From Blasia pusilla (lineage: Eukaryota > Marchantiophyta > Marchantiopsida > Blasiales), in assembly GCA_050084515.1 (NCBI GenBank), contig CM114272.1:18042001-18106000 (forward strand): 64,000 bases of DNA. The letters run 5' to 3'. The notes under the pieces were generated by a model, which was given only the letters and a program-made list of their open reading frames with translations, was not told where the DNA came from and ran no database searches. Made by a program: the position numbers and the translations under genes. Positions 10,601 to 21,960 of this stretch are shown here, piece after piece. Each line of letters starts with the position of its first letter. The stretch's first letter is position 1.

Positions 10601-12393
10601 CCTGAAGAACTAGTTGCGGGGAACCCCTTGCTTGGGAACCGGGCTCAAGTTCAAGTTCAGAACGGGGGCAATCCCATTGAACCATAAGAAAAGCAGGAGA
10701 GGAACACAACCAAACTCTTGCGCCTTGTGTGACGATGGGGATGAAACCTCTAGTCATCACTTTGTCTCCTGTGCAAAATTCATAACACACAGAGCAAGAT
10801 CATATGCTGATATTGCTAAGCTGGTAACACGAGAATTGTTCAATACATTCAGTAGCCTTGATTCATTGCCCAAAGCTGCTGCACTGGTAAGTAATGTCTA
10901 TTGGGGATCCCAATCAGGTAAAGTAGATGGTGTGGTGAAGAGTTTCTTGGTTGACTCTTGGAAGCTCCGCACAAACACATTGTGTGGTCAGCACTCACAC
11001 TACATGAGAGTGTCTACCTCCTCTCACATGGTACCTTCTTCACTTGCTTCTCTCTCTACACCCATCCCAGTCTCAAGCACTGTCCAACCAGGTCACGGGA
11101 TCTATGGTCGCAAGGCTACGACAGGTACTACTTAATGAGTACAGTCTCCGAGCAGGTTGTTTGGTCAGCACTCACACTATATGAGAGTGTCTCCCTCCTC
11201 TCATATCGTACCTTTTTCATTTCTTCCTCTCTCTACACCCATCCCAGTCTCAAGCACCGTCCAACCAGGGCGCAGGGTGTATGGTCGCAAGGCTAGGACA
11301 GGCACTACTTAATGAGTACAGTCTCTCTCTCATATTCATTTTTATTGCTAAGCTAGTGATACCTGAACGTGTCAACACATTCAGTAGATCAGATTCATGG
11401 CCCAAAGCTACTGCACTCGTAAGTAATGTGTATTGGGGATCCCAATCAGGCAAGGTAGATTGTACAGTGAAGAGCTTCCTGATTTATACTCGGAAGATCC
11501 GCATCAACATTCTGTATGGTCAGCTGTCACATCACCTAAGAGAGTCTCCCTCCCCTCATATGGTGCCCACTTCATTTCTTCTTCTCTCTGCTCCCATCCC
11601 AGTCTCATATCATTGTCTAACCAAGGCGCAGGGTCTATGGTCATAAGCCTAAGACTGGGGCTTCCTTAAGTTTTCATTCTTTGTCACCCTTCTTACCTGG
11701 GTTTTCATATGAATTCTTTCTTTCTCCAGTTATTTGAATACTTAAACTTCCATGCATTTAGTAGCTGCTATCCATCTTGCGTTTGTATTGGACATCAAGG
11801 CTCGTACATATGCTATCAGGGATGAGCTTCAGTACATGGGCTAAATGTCGACTCTTGTCTCTTCGGTGGTGGGTCAAGGAATAAGTAGAGTGTCTGGATG
11901 GCGGCAGGTCAGCAATGAGGCCATCAGATCTCACGATGCTTTTGGATTCCGTGGGAGGACTGTCACCTTTGCAGATGAGAGCCCAAGATGGTGAATCCAC
12001 TCAAGAGAAGACTCCAAACTCCGATCTAGACCACCTAGAGAAAAGAGCTGCTCGACTTAAAGAGGTGGGTGGTTGACAAAATGCACCTCTGCAGAAACAA
12101 AATATATACTACACTTTTTTATTGTGAGGGGCCACAAACACCTTTTGTATTGCTACTCTAGCTTTGTTCATTTCATGACGGTTATTAGGGTCTATATTTT
12201 TGGTGTTGTATATTATGCAAATAAGTATGCACAGAATCACTGACGTTACTAATCATATTTTGGTTTATCTCATGATATGGTTTTGTGGACATGACAGGAA
12301 GCATCTAGGAAGAACCAGCTGTTGAAGCTTTTGATCGATCAGTCCCGAGAGCTTGTTAGTGATATATCCATGTGGCAGAATGCAGAATTATAA
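4259..12393 (+). CDS. MED30: Mediator complex subunit 30, three exons
   Basis: Exon 1 (4259-4549) starts at ATG 4259, or at 4265, in the same frame. It carries the plant MED30 signature: EGQKQLAATVEGAH followed by LNEVLCNPTLW. It ends in phase 0 at CAG/gt. Exon 2 (11975-12064) and exon 3 (12298-12393) join without frame loss and give about 158 residues, somewhat shorter than the roughly 190 usual in flowering plants. The C-terminal helix KLLIDQSRELVSDISMW matches the family. MED30 is a head-module-associated subunit of Mediator that links transcription factors to RNA polymerase II in the nucleus. Intron 1 (about 7.4 kb) contains a sense LINE and a CT tract starting at the donor site. Intron 2 is 233 bp. 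The coding sequence shows no stops, so I infer a functional gene. Transcript evidence would settle the exon joins. Confidence 0.85.
4550..4612 (+). repeat. (CT)n microsatellite at MED30 intron 1 donor
   Basis: A perfect CT dinucleotide run of about 60 bases begins one base after the exon 1/intron 1 boundary, so the donor reads CAG/gtctct. Shorter CT tracts follow at 4757-4768 and 4942-4965. Confidence 0.95.
4615..4950 (+). repeat. 154-bp tandem duplication in MED30 intron 1
   Basis: Two copies, 4615-4768 and 4795-4950, run from CCGTGGAAACCCC to a TTCAAAATTTCTCTC end. They differ at about one base and one single-base indel. The intervening 26 bp is a CT/CA tract. Near identity means the duplication is recent. 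Confidence 0.92.
5188..5640 (+). repeat. Tandem monomers in LINE 5' region
   Basis: A roughly 160-bp unit starting AAAATCG and containing CTCATGGGTCA and CTGGGCGACCC/TTGGGCGACCC is present at about 5189 and 5348, with a shorter diverged third copy near 5600. Tandem 5' monomers carrying promoter activity are known from several L1-type LINEs. That role here is inference. Confidence 0.6.
5811..7030 (+). pseudogene. LINE ORF1-like protein, frameshifted
   Basis: An N-terminal frame (5811-6092) with a basic, serine-rich composition is followed, after a frame break, by a 272-residue frame (6212-7030). That frame has a leucine-rich coiled-coil start (TLELELVALRAKNMQLKKDL) and an RRM-like middle (NLVIMGLHF, then GIRLGK). 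It ends in a basic tail. L1 ORF1 proteins bind element RNA as trimers through such coiled coils. The assignment rests on position upstream of ORF2 and on domain order. Confidence 0.6.
7034..10300 (+). pseudogene. LINE ORF2: endonuclease and reverse transcriptase
   Basis: The N-terminal third is an APE-type endonuclease, with FFAETH, GDFNGRT, VVDYLI and the terminal SDHEPL motif. The reverse transcriptase follows, with FVDFKNAFDTV near 8860, GVKQGCPLSP near 9033 and the catalytic YADD at 9161-9172. The region between endonuclease and RT appears shortened around 8580. The frame is interrupted by TGA at 8912-8914 and TAG at 9638-9640, then by a shift near 10085. A CX2C...HX4C-type motif (CRFCKSG ... 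HHYLFDC) lies at about 10193-10250. The protein would nick target DNA and prime reverse transcription from it. This copy is inactive. Confidence 0.85.
10560..11660 (+). mobile_element. Second LINE 3' fragment with repeated tail
   Basis: A different LINE C-terminus is visible: CALCDDGDETSSHHFVSC (about 10718-10771) is the cysteine/histidine motif found at LINE ORF2 ends. It is followed by a reading frame to about 10990, after which the 3' part is repeated in tandem. No reverse transcriptase precedes it, so it is a 5'-truncated fragment or a separate insertion next to the first LINE. Confidence 0.6.
10810..11660 (+). repeat. Tandem copies of a LINE tail
   Basis: The segment ATTGCTAAGCT...GGTCAGC...TCTCTACACCCATC...TATGGTCGCAAGG occurs at about 10815-11130. 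It recurs in shortened form at about 11150-11330 and in longer form at about 11345-11660. All three share TGGGGATCCCAATCAGG and/or CCCATCCCAGTCTCA blocks, at roughly 80-90% identity by eye. Confidence 0.75.
11975..12064 (+). CDS. MED30: MED30 exon 2
   Basis: The acceptor is CCTTTGCAG (ending 11974), with a pyrimidine tract upstream. The exon is exactly 30 codons in phase 0 and ends KRAARLKE before gtgggt. It encodes the acidic linker and the start of the C-terminal coiled coil that plant MED30 proteins have here. Confidence 0.8.
12298..12393 (+). CDS. MED30: MED30 exon 3 (terminal)
   Basis: The acceptor is ATGACAG (ending 12297). The exon encodes 31 residues, from EASRKNQLLKLL to WQNAEL, and closes at TAA 12391-12393. 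This is the conserved MED30 C-terminal helix. The last codons also form the start of a degenerate tandem repeat that continues into the 3' flank. Confidence 0.82.
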   Translation, partial: EASRKNQLLKLLIDQSRELVSDISMWQNAEL

Positions 12394-13200
12394 GGTACGA
12401 CACTCCTGAAGTATTCTGTCATGTAGTATTACATCTAGAGGTTAGAACAGAGAGTCCTGTTGTCTTTACCAGGGAATTATCTTTTTCCTTTTGATTACTT
12501 GAGGTCACGCTGTTGTGTTGTAGTCTGAGGCTGATTCTAGTGTTTATTCTCTAGTGATCCTTGGATTTGTAGTATTACATATCTTCTCTGTCAAATCATT
12601 AACCACCAGAAGACTTCGCAAGTAGCCTATTTTGTCTGTTCTGTCTGGCAAAACATAGAATTATAAGATAGAAGTAGTCTCTTTATGACCTTACATCCGT
12701 GTGCCAAAGCAGAGAGACCTGGTGTCTTTTAGCACCTGACTTGAAAATATCTCTTTCCTCATGGTTATTTAGTGTATGCTGTAGTGCCGTAGCCAGAGAT
12801 TGGTTCCAGTGTTATTTAGCAATATCTGGGTTGATAGAAATATAGGGTTCATCTCTTTGGATATATTAATCACAAGAAGATCAAGCAAATCCCCATACTT
12901 TGTCTGTTTTATGTGGCAAAACGCTAAAATTATGACGTATAACATGCATGAAGTACTTCCTTGGTGGTCTTACATTGAGGGTCAAAGCACATAGTCCCAG
13001 AGCCGTCTAGCACTTAATGTGAAAGTATCTCTTCCCTTTGGTTATTTTAGTTCGGGCTGTAGAGTTGTAGACAGGCTGATTCTACTGTTTATTTGGCCAA
13101 CCTTGGGGGTTTATAAGAGCACAGGACTCTCCATCTTCCAATTATTATCCACAAGAAGATGAAGCCAATCCCCGTCTTGTGTCTGCTCAAGATTTCATGG
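12373..13200 (+). repeat. Degenerate tandem repeat of MED30 3' end
   Basis: A unit of about 270 bp starts with the last MED30 codons (TGGCAGAATGCAGAATTATAA) and recurs at about 12646 and 12914, with a partial fourth copy near 13160. Shared blocks include GGTGTCTTTAGCAC-like and GGCTGATTCTA-like sequences. Copies are roughly 70% identical. They probably form or flank the 3' untranslated region. Confidence 0.65.
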
Positions 13201-16100
13201 CTTGAATCTAACCTGGGCTTTGTGAAAGTTGGGGAGAAATTATGAGTCTTTGAACCAGCTGACAAATCTGGCCTTGTAACTGCAACTAGAGATGAGCATG
13301 AGTAATTATCATTTTTAGGAGCTTGCTACTTTGCATGGAATCTTCACTAGGTAATTATCACATGTAAATCTTTAAATGGTTCTGCACGGAAAGCCTTGCA
13401 CCACATCTGCTCTGAAGGCCATGTATTGGTTCTGAACTTAAGGTGGAATGATACTCGATGTGGATGTGCCTCCAATGACAGACTTCAATAGGTCTGGAAG
13501 TCCATAGAACTCTGTTCAGAAAAGAGAATCACTAAACTAACAAATTATATTCTGAAAGAATGTAGTAACAACAGTAGAGTAAGAGTGTTAAATTCAGCAA
13601 TACCCTGCTCAGAAGCCTGCTGTGGAGCTTTTTTTTTGTGTGATTGAATTTCAGATTCATCAAGCTCTTTGCAAGTGACTTGTGTGATAAAAGCTGAAAT
13701 GAAAATGGGATTGAAGTATGCAAAATATATCCATTGAAGTTACCTTTGTGGCTGGGAAGAACTATTGGAGACATGAATGAGGAAATTGCTGTTTGAAACG
13801 AACAAGAACTTTTGTATGAAATTACTGCATGGACTTTAGGGCGGCAAAAACAATCTAAACAAAGATTTCACTGCCTGACCTCAGACCTTCATCTTAACTT
13901 TATGGACGTTCCCTCTGTATCCCTCTCAGAATCATAGCTACTATCCTTGATTGTTGTGTGTTCGCACTCATCGTACCGCGGAACAAGTACGGACATGAGT
14001 GGTAAATAATACGGTTGGATTTGTGGTCCAAGTATGTGCCATAATGTTACCAAAAAAATATGCAGTTGGGTTTCTATGTTTCAAGAGGGCTAACTCGCAC
14101 TGAACTTCTGATTAGATCTGGCCTCCTTCTTAAATAGTTGTTTGGGTGGTGCCAAATACAGGTTTGCACAATTAATTCAAGAGACTCTGTCCAGTGGAGT
14201 GCCAATTTGAGTATATTGTATTGTCTTTCCAATCCCCAGTAGGCTCTGAATACGATCGTCAAATAATCATTTTCAGAATTTAGTGTGTGTAGGGAAATGG
14301 TTAAACAGGGTGTGGTTGAATCTACCTTGGCTAGCACTTCAAATGATTGAGACGGGTATCTGCAGAAGGATCTCTAGGTGAAATCAGCTTACGCTTGCAT
14401 TTTTCCTACTGATGAATGGGATAGGAAGCTAATGAAGTTAGTGATGGGACACTTCAACATTGTTTTCCGGACTTGAGTTTCAGGTTTGGCCTCTGGGTTC
14501 ACAATTTTGACTTTAGTTTCAGAATGACAAGAAGGCAACTTTTGAAAGCTAGAGCAAAGACCAGGACTGTCATGTGGATAGGAATGTGAACTAAATTCAA
14601 TGCAGTACGCAGTCTTCCACCCAAGTTAGTTTTAGTTATGTACTTTTGTACGATAGTCACCATCCCAAGCCTGGTTAAACTTTTTGTTTGAGTGCGCTTT
14701 CCTGAGCGTCCAACTCAAACACCAGAACTTGAGGAGCAGTGGCAAACGTTATTTTCAATCATTTTAATTCTCTTGTTGGACAGGATAAAGCGAGCTTGAA
14801 AGAAGAGAAAAGAACAAAACCTTTTTCATGCATTTTGATGTATTTGGGAGAACAGTGACACCACTAAAAGGACGTTGAAAGGAAAAGAAGTTACACCATT
14901 AAAAGGACGACGGAATTAAAGAAGGCAGCTAGGCGTAACACACATGTCAAGTCGTTGGTACTGGCTTACCATGCTTAATTATCCAGAGTCTATTATTGTG
15001 GCTGTGGGTATTAACTGGAACAATGCATGGCTACTCACGTTTTCTTCTACAGCCATGGCAAATCGACTGCAGAAGCACACTACCACTGCAAGAATTTATC
15101 ACCACAAGAGACATGTGGAGAAGTGGATGAATATCCGAGAAATTTGCGCCACACCGTCCATTTTGTGGACTTACTCCGTTTTGAGAGTGAATGACTGCAG
15201 GGGATCAGAGATTCAAACTGATGGACTGGAAAAGTCTTTTTGGCTGTTACCTTTCTGATATGCATAGGCATCACAAAGTCTAGAATCTCTGTTTTGAAAT
15301 AAAACCGAGATTCTTTCGGAATAGAGTAGATATTGTTTTGCTCATTTGGTCTTATCAAACACTACGAGAAATCAGGATAGAAAAAAATATGACGTTTGGT
15401 AGATCATTTAACTTAACAACCGAACTTTAAAGTGACCACTAAAAGAGGAGAGATACTAGTTTAAATGTGTCCGGAAGTTCCAGTCATATACCAGTAAGGC
15501 CTCCTCAAAGGAACGTTCAAGTAATTTTGAGTTGCAAGGAAAAGTGACATGGGAAGGGAGGGGGGTTTGCGCAGATTGACCAATATCCGACTGTTATGAC
15601 TTTAGGCTGTATGTGGAGAATAAGAGAAATCCAACTCCATTCACAATAGAGGAGGTCACAATTTGCATTGAAGTTCTTGCCCAAACAGCTTGCAGCGAAA
15701 CTTCCATGAGTTCATGATGTAGCTTTGATGCAACTTTAGACATAGCACCAAGGTTTTCCTATCGATTTGAAGAGTATTATTGGAGCGGCAGTGGTGTAAA
15801 ATAAGAAAGGGATGGGAATGATGTTTCTGAAAATAAGGAATAGATTTTTATTATTTAAGTACTTTAATCGAAATTTTGGTTTGAGAGAGTTTGGGTTGTG
15901 GAATTTATTCAAAATGAGATGGGAATCGAGATGGTATAGATTTTCAAGGATGAATATGAATTGAGCTGTTGATAAGATGCCATGAATCGCCTAAAGGGGA
16001 TCTTTTCTCAGATTTCGGTAGAATTTATTTTTGTATCACATGCCAAACAGTGACACAAAAATGTGCTTATTTTTCCTCGAAAATTTCTCAGATTTCGGTA
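13201..16100. other. No gene recognised
   Basis: There are only short frames. The longest (14944-15258, +) encodes 104 residues with no recognisable motif and no clear splice context. I treat it as chance. Confidence 0.4.
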
Positions 16101-16117
16101 GTAGTCATTTTTGTATG

Positions 16118-16338
16118 AACTTCATTGTTGCACCTACACACTACGCTTGTTTTTCGTCGAATGCGCTTATTTTTCCTCCTACCATCGAATGTGGTATCCC
16201 ACTTTTTATAATATAGAAGTCTCACTACAATAAAACACTCATGAAAAATTTGAATTGAAAGTAATAATAATAATGATGTTTCAACTCGTAAGTCTTGAAT
16301 GGATACAAATCGTAGTGTGTAGGTGCAACAATGAAGTT
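16118..16338. repeat. 28-bp perfect inverted repeat
   Basis: AACTTCATTGTTGCACCTAC and the following eight bases (16118-16145) are the exact reverse complement of 16311-16338, with 165 bp between the arms. Nearby, TCTCAGATTTCGGTAG and GCTTATTTTTCCTC are directly repeated. This could be the core of a small foldback element. Ends and target duplications were not found. Confidence 0.7.
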
Positions 16339-17220
16339 GATGGAAAGAGTTTTACACACCGTATGTTTTTTCTAAATCACTTGTTAATACCCTAACTAGT
16401 GATTTAGGAATGAGGGACCTTCATTAATGCACGCCCCTCATTAATAACTTTACTCTCTACCAAGTTTCAAATCCGGGCAATGTGACAAAATACTTTTGAA
16501 GGAAGTTGAATGACACGTGTCAAAGAGAGGAGCGAGCCCAAATCTGACACCACCTCAAGAAATATTAGCTTCAAGTGGTACTAAGGTTTCTATGGACATT
16601 TTATCCGAACAATTGGGATGTCTTTATCTTTAATGTTTTTCTATTTTACAACACGATTCACATGGGTCTTATATATGACACTTCCGTCACATATCTAGGG
16701 GCCTTAACCATCATTCCAAACTCTTCTATATTTCTCTTCTAACCCTAAATTATATTTCTCAATTTTACAAGAGAGGTGTTAAAACTTCAATACTTGCAGA
16801 TAATGATGTGGATTCAATACGATAGAAACATACTTATGTGTTATGTGGACATGGGGAACGCATTCTAATCTTAATAACTACTAATTATTTTCATAGGGAC
16901 CTGCTTTTCCATAAAGGTATCTTCTTCGGAATCGGAGCACCTTAAAATGAAAACCCTCTTATTTTTCATTTTGGTAAATTTATTTAATATACATTTAGTT
17001 TTACATACACGTAGAATTGAATTATTATTTATAATTATAATTTAAATATTAATTTCAACGGATTTTAAATAATTTTATTGACTCAAAAGACGAATGATCT
17101 TATCATAAAATTGGAAAAAAAGGCGAAATTATAAAAAAAAAGAATCTGAAAAAAATCTCGGATAATAATATAGAATAGTTTTATAAAAAATGTTATTTTT
17201 GGCATTCCGCTTATATAACA
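16339..17220. other. AT-rich, no gene recognised
   Basis: The DNA becomes strongly AT-rich towards 17200, with poly-A and poly-T runs. No coding signal is seen. Confidence 0.45.
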
Positions 17221-17224
17221 CGTC

Positions 17225-17900
17225 AACCTCAAGAGATGGTCCGATTCGTTCCCAAGAGCGGCCGCCGATCTTGTCGGTAGAGATTTCACGGCACGGAAAG
17301 GGGGTAACGGGAAACATCCCGTCAAGACGTGACGGCGATGCCAGCGGGAGCGCGGTTCGTGCACAATCTCCGCCGCAAAATGGGGAGAAATATGTTCTCG
17401 TAAGCAGCGGTTCTTGTCCGGGCGAGGCCGGGTCCGAAGAGGGGAGACAATCGGTGACGTGGAAGATCTCTCCGGATTTCATGGGCGTCCATGGCACGTC
17501 GCCCTCTGCTTAAAGAATACGAAAGAAAGAAAAGGAAGGCGGGCAGGCGGGCGGGCATCGGGGGCAGGAGTTGGTGGGAGTTCTTTTCTTTTCTTTTTCC
17601 TCCTTTCAGGGCCGGGCAGTCGACTCGCCACTGGCGAGACGAAATCTTACGACGGCCCACCGTTACCGCGCCGTTACCTACTGTAACAGCATGCTCACGC
17701 GCGCACGCCCACGCGCAACTCGCCGTTCTCACGCGTCAACTGCCAACTTTCTAACGCATCCACTACAATTCGTAGCTTCTTCTGTCCATTCCTAAAATTA
17801 AACTTCCGTGAGCGAAAGATGACTTAGGATCGTGGCGGACGGAAAGGCGCGTAGTAAACTGCCTCTCTCTCCCTCCCTCCATCCAACATCACCATCTACT
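17225..17900. other. GC-rich island, possible promoter region
   Basis: CpG-rich sequence interrupts AT-rich DNA on both sides. Frames are open on both strands, as expected from composition alone, and none resembles a known protein. A CTCTCTCTCCCTCCCTCC tract at about 17863-17880 resembles the pyrimidine patches of plant core promoters. No gene body could be assigned on either side. Confidence 0.35.
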
Positions 17901-18890
17901 ACCTTCCATTGCAATTACAGACGCTCAGACAGGTAGGATAGATAAGATGGGTTTAGGGTACATTTGAGTGCTTTGACAATGAGAGGGTTTTCATTGGAGG
18001 CTTGGGTATCATGCAGAGAGTTGACCCAACATTTTATATTTGGCAATTCTCCTTGTTGGCGGCACAAAATGTGGGGGTGGGTGCTTTTGGGGTGTTCTTG
18101 GGTGGGGTTGTGACGTGAGACTCTCGCCACAATGCTTTCAGCTATCTCCTTCTTGATGCTTTCCAATCTTGCATGTCATGTCCACAAAGTCAAAAGAGCT
18201 GAGGACTTGTTATGGGGTCTTCTCTCATCCTCTACCATCTTCTTGTAACTCCAACTACAATTGGAGTTAAAAAGATGTCCAAAAGCTTTATTCTTTAAAA
18301 AATTGATTTATTTCTATTATATTTATTAAAAATTGAATGTATATGTAAATATACAATGTTAGCATGAGACTTACTTAATATGTGGATAGGATTGGTCTTC
18401 TGATGGAGCGATGATGTGAAGGCCGACAAGAATGAACCAAATTCACTCTCGGTGTGGATCATTGAAGTATACAAGATGCATATTCGATGTTGAAATCTTA
18501 GGGTAAATTTGGTTAAGAGAAGTTGAACACAAATGATAATGTAGACATGTCATTTAAGTGGTGGGGGGTGTTGTCAATCGGAGACCATTTCTTTCCTCAC
18601 AATGCATGTGCAATTGGCATCTAGTAGACACTTGTTAATTTTTTAGCATGGAAGACATCTTAACATATATCCAAAGAAAACACACACCTTTTGATTTTAA
18701 GAAGATTTGATTTGATTTACAATTTATTATAAAAATATTCCAAATCTAAAAAAGAAAAGAAACTTCTTATCTTCCTATTGTGATATTTTCTTGATTTTGA
18801 AATATCATTTAAAAATATTTATGAATTATTTTTACTTCAATTAAAAAATAAAAGAAATAAAATTATCCAATGTTCCATTCGTGCATGGTC
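17901..18890. other. No gene recognised
   Basis: A short minus-strand frame at 17915-18166 (83 residues) has no recognised motif. The remainder is AT-rich without a coding signal. Confidence 0.4.
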
Positions 18891-18899
18891 ATACTTACT

Positions 18900-21040
18900 C
18901 GCGTGTTTTCATTTCCATGAAAGGTAATATGACACATCATATTTTCTCTTTGAAAAAAACTCAACTTTTTTAACAAGAGACTTTTCTTCATATGGTAAAC
19001 ATACCCACTTGGCGCCTGCCACCCTACCCATCCTCAATATAGAATGCAATTTAGACCATGATGGAAAATTATTGGATAGTTGGTGGTTTGAGACATTGCG
19101 GATCACTACCCCGTCTTAAATTCCTCTTATTTTCCATCCCTTTTTCCTCATAGAAACTACTAATTTTATAAGATAGATACACACAATGAGGGTAATTTCA
19201 CCGAAGAATAGTCAAACTTCCACAAATAACATAAAATAAGGATCTCCCCCTATATGTCAATAAGTAATTTCCATATGATGTACATGATACATTTTGAGTT
19301 ATAATCACATCCAAAATTTACAAATTTATCTTATATGGTTATGTATTTGTGCATAATAATCTTGTACGAGAAAAATATTTATTTGAAGGAGAAGATATAT
19401 TATATTACTTGATTTTGGAGTTATGTTAATATTTTCTTTATGGGTTCTCTCATCCATCCTTTTAATTGAGTATCTTTCATACAATTTTCCTTTTGTGAAC
19501 ACTTTAAAGAAGAGAATTCTTGTAGTTTCAAATTTAGTCACTGTGGTGTAAATTTCCTTATTTTTAAAATCATCATATTTTCATTGAAAAACATCTTATG
19601 TAGGTCACAAGGTACTTCCCTTGATCAATAAAATTGAAAAGGAAAACATTTCTTCACTCATAAGATAGGAAATCTTGAAGCTTCAAGATATTCTTTTCCG
19701 CAAGGTATCTCAACTTTATGCTTATGTGTAAGAGTCTCTTCTTGTAAGATTGTTATCCTTAATATGCTTGGGACTTGGATACCAAGTTTGAGCCCAAGTG
19801 CACATGTTTAGTTAAAGTAAAAAGTATAAAACTCAAATTACATTTAAAGTTCTCATTGCTCATGGAAGAAATGAACCTAGGGTTTTTGGAAATCCAAGTA
19901 TATCGTCATATTCTATTATATTTATCAGATTAAAAATGATCTCTTTTGTATTCTTAATAGAAGACTTAATTAAGTATATCTATACCTCAACTTAGGTACA
20001 ATTTGATCATTCCCTTGATGAGCCTCACTCATAACATATACTCTTAGAAAATTTTCATTGAATATCACATCCTTGCACATAAATATTCGATGTGCATTCA
20101 CAGCCCACATCTTGCATATATCCTTTCATAAATTTCTTATACCCAAGGAATGTATGCTTTGTTGATTCAGGATCCAACTTTGACGTGTGATCTTGCTATA
20201 GATGGACATAGGTGATATATCCAAATCCTGCGAGTATAGAATAATATGACATCTAAATTTTTTTCATGGTAGGCCTAACATGTAATCCTTTTTTCTTTTT
20301 CTTTTCCCCGTAGAAGCCATTCGTTTTAAGTGTGGATCCTACTTGGGGAGCTAAGACACACTTCATTTACGTTAGGTTTTTTTTGTTTTTTTGTGAAATC
20401 ACGATTAGATTTTGTTTTTGCACATTGATGTAAATCAAATCAAGACATTTTCCAAAATGAATTTATGCACCTCGTACATATGAACTTCTTGTCCAATAGT
20501 TATAAAACACAAGTCGCTGCACATACTTCTTGCATTTCATTTTCGTCACAATCTTCTAAAATTTGAAGATCATTTCCTACTTTTCTTCATCATGTATACC
20601 CATAATTTCCTTGAGTAGTTTTCCACAAATGAAACAACATAATGTTCAATGGTCCTTCTTTGAAGCAATTGGTACAAGTCTCCAACTCTAAGCGTATCAT
20701 ATTTAAGGCTCCTTCGGTATTATGCATTGCAATGCTACAAGTCACTCTAACATGTTTTATACTTTCCCATCAACATAGCTTCACCATGTGAATTATAAAT
20801 CTAGAGCCATATCTTCTTTTTCCAAATAAATGTTTTTGGAAATTTTCAAGGAATGAACGGAAAGCATTCGAGGAATTAAGGACGAACGAGTGATTGTGAA
20901 ATATCCTCAAAGATTTATCGATAACAAAATTAATACTCTTATGCATAGAAGATGAAATCCCCTTTCCGTGATAAAACCCTATGAAGGTTTTCGAGTTAGG
21001 AGATTTGCAAGAAATTCTAATTTTCCTATTTTCCAATTGT
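18900..21040 (-). mobile_element. Ty1/Copia retrotransposon remnant
   Basis: On the minus strand, about 20680-20440 reads YVVSFVENYSRKLWVYMMKK, matching the Copia integrase core around its first catalytic Asp (here the usual DD is EN). About 20260-20100 reads YVHL...SKLDPESTKHTFLGYKKF, the typical post-integrase segment (KLDP..K..FLGY). Stops and frame changes are frequent. I could not place the reverse transcriptase or LTRs with confidence, so the outer limits are approximate. Confidence 0.6.
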
Positions 21041-21089
21041 ATATGTTAAAAATTTCCTATCCATCTTTTCATTTCAATTACCCGCCCAT

Positions 21090-21960
21090 TATCGGCTGGG
21101 TTGTCATACAACGCAATCATTCTATAATAACACGCCGTGTACGCGGATTCCGAGTGACGTGGCACCCGTAAGCTCCACTATTTCTGGGCCGGTGGGATAA
21201 CCTAAGAGCGCCGATTGGGAGGAAGTTATTACGCTGGTAAAAACGAAAAGGGCATTTGGAAAAAGAGCTAAGGGGGGGGCCCTTTGACAGCATCCCTCAG
21301 CGACCCACGCGCAGGGACCGGGAGATCACCGGACCCGACTTTTATGCAGTTCTTGTCCGCCGAGCAACCTCCCGTGGGCAGGTGGGTCTCGGCGAGTAAT
21401 GACGTGGTGTGTTGTTGTACCGTAGTAGCAGTAGCGGGGGCCATCCCTGGCTGCTGAGTCAAGTAAGGACGCCAACGCAGAAAGTATGCACGCAGCGGAC
21501 GCGCAACCGAGGATTTGGTGCCATGCGGCGCCGTAAGTAATGAATGGCGATGTCGTCCTGTGACACCGGCGCTCGTACCGTTTACGAATTGTTGACGGGC
21601 TATATGACTCTGGGCAGTGGGCAGTGGGCAGTAAGGTCAGAAGGTTCGGCCGTGGCGGACCATAGGTCCGATGGCGAGGAGTACGTACGACGTCCAACCA
21701 CGTAGGCCTATCACCTGTAAGGTGCTGTTGGCGTACTTTGTAGGGATAAGGGGATTAGGCCAGAGCGAGCGATCGGGGGAACGTACGCCAGCTGAGCTGG
21801 CGGGTGTCCTCTCAGAGGGGACCGGGACAGCGCACAATCGTGGCGCGGATCTGGGGCCAGTGGGCAAGCTCGTAAGGACAGACGGCCTGGATGAGGATAC
21901 GTCGGCATGTCCGTACAGGCGAGGGCTTTAAATATTGCACTTTTGAACTCGAGGTTTTAG
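21090..21960. other. GC-rich island, no gene recognised
   Basis: A CpG-rich stretch has open frames on both strands and a triple GGGCAGT repeat at about 21610-21632. No conserved motif was found. It may be a promoter fragment or a captured host sequence. A short plus-strand frame just downstream (22049-22321) is also unrecognised. Confidence 0.35.

Noticed and set aside
17322-17732. Overlapping frames on both strands in the GC island
   Set aside because: Open frames in all directions are expected from high GC content; no motif supports a protein.
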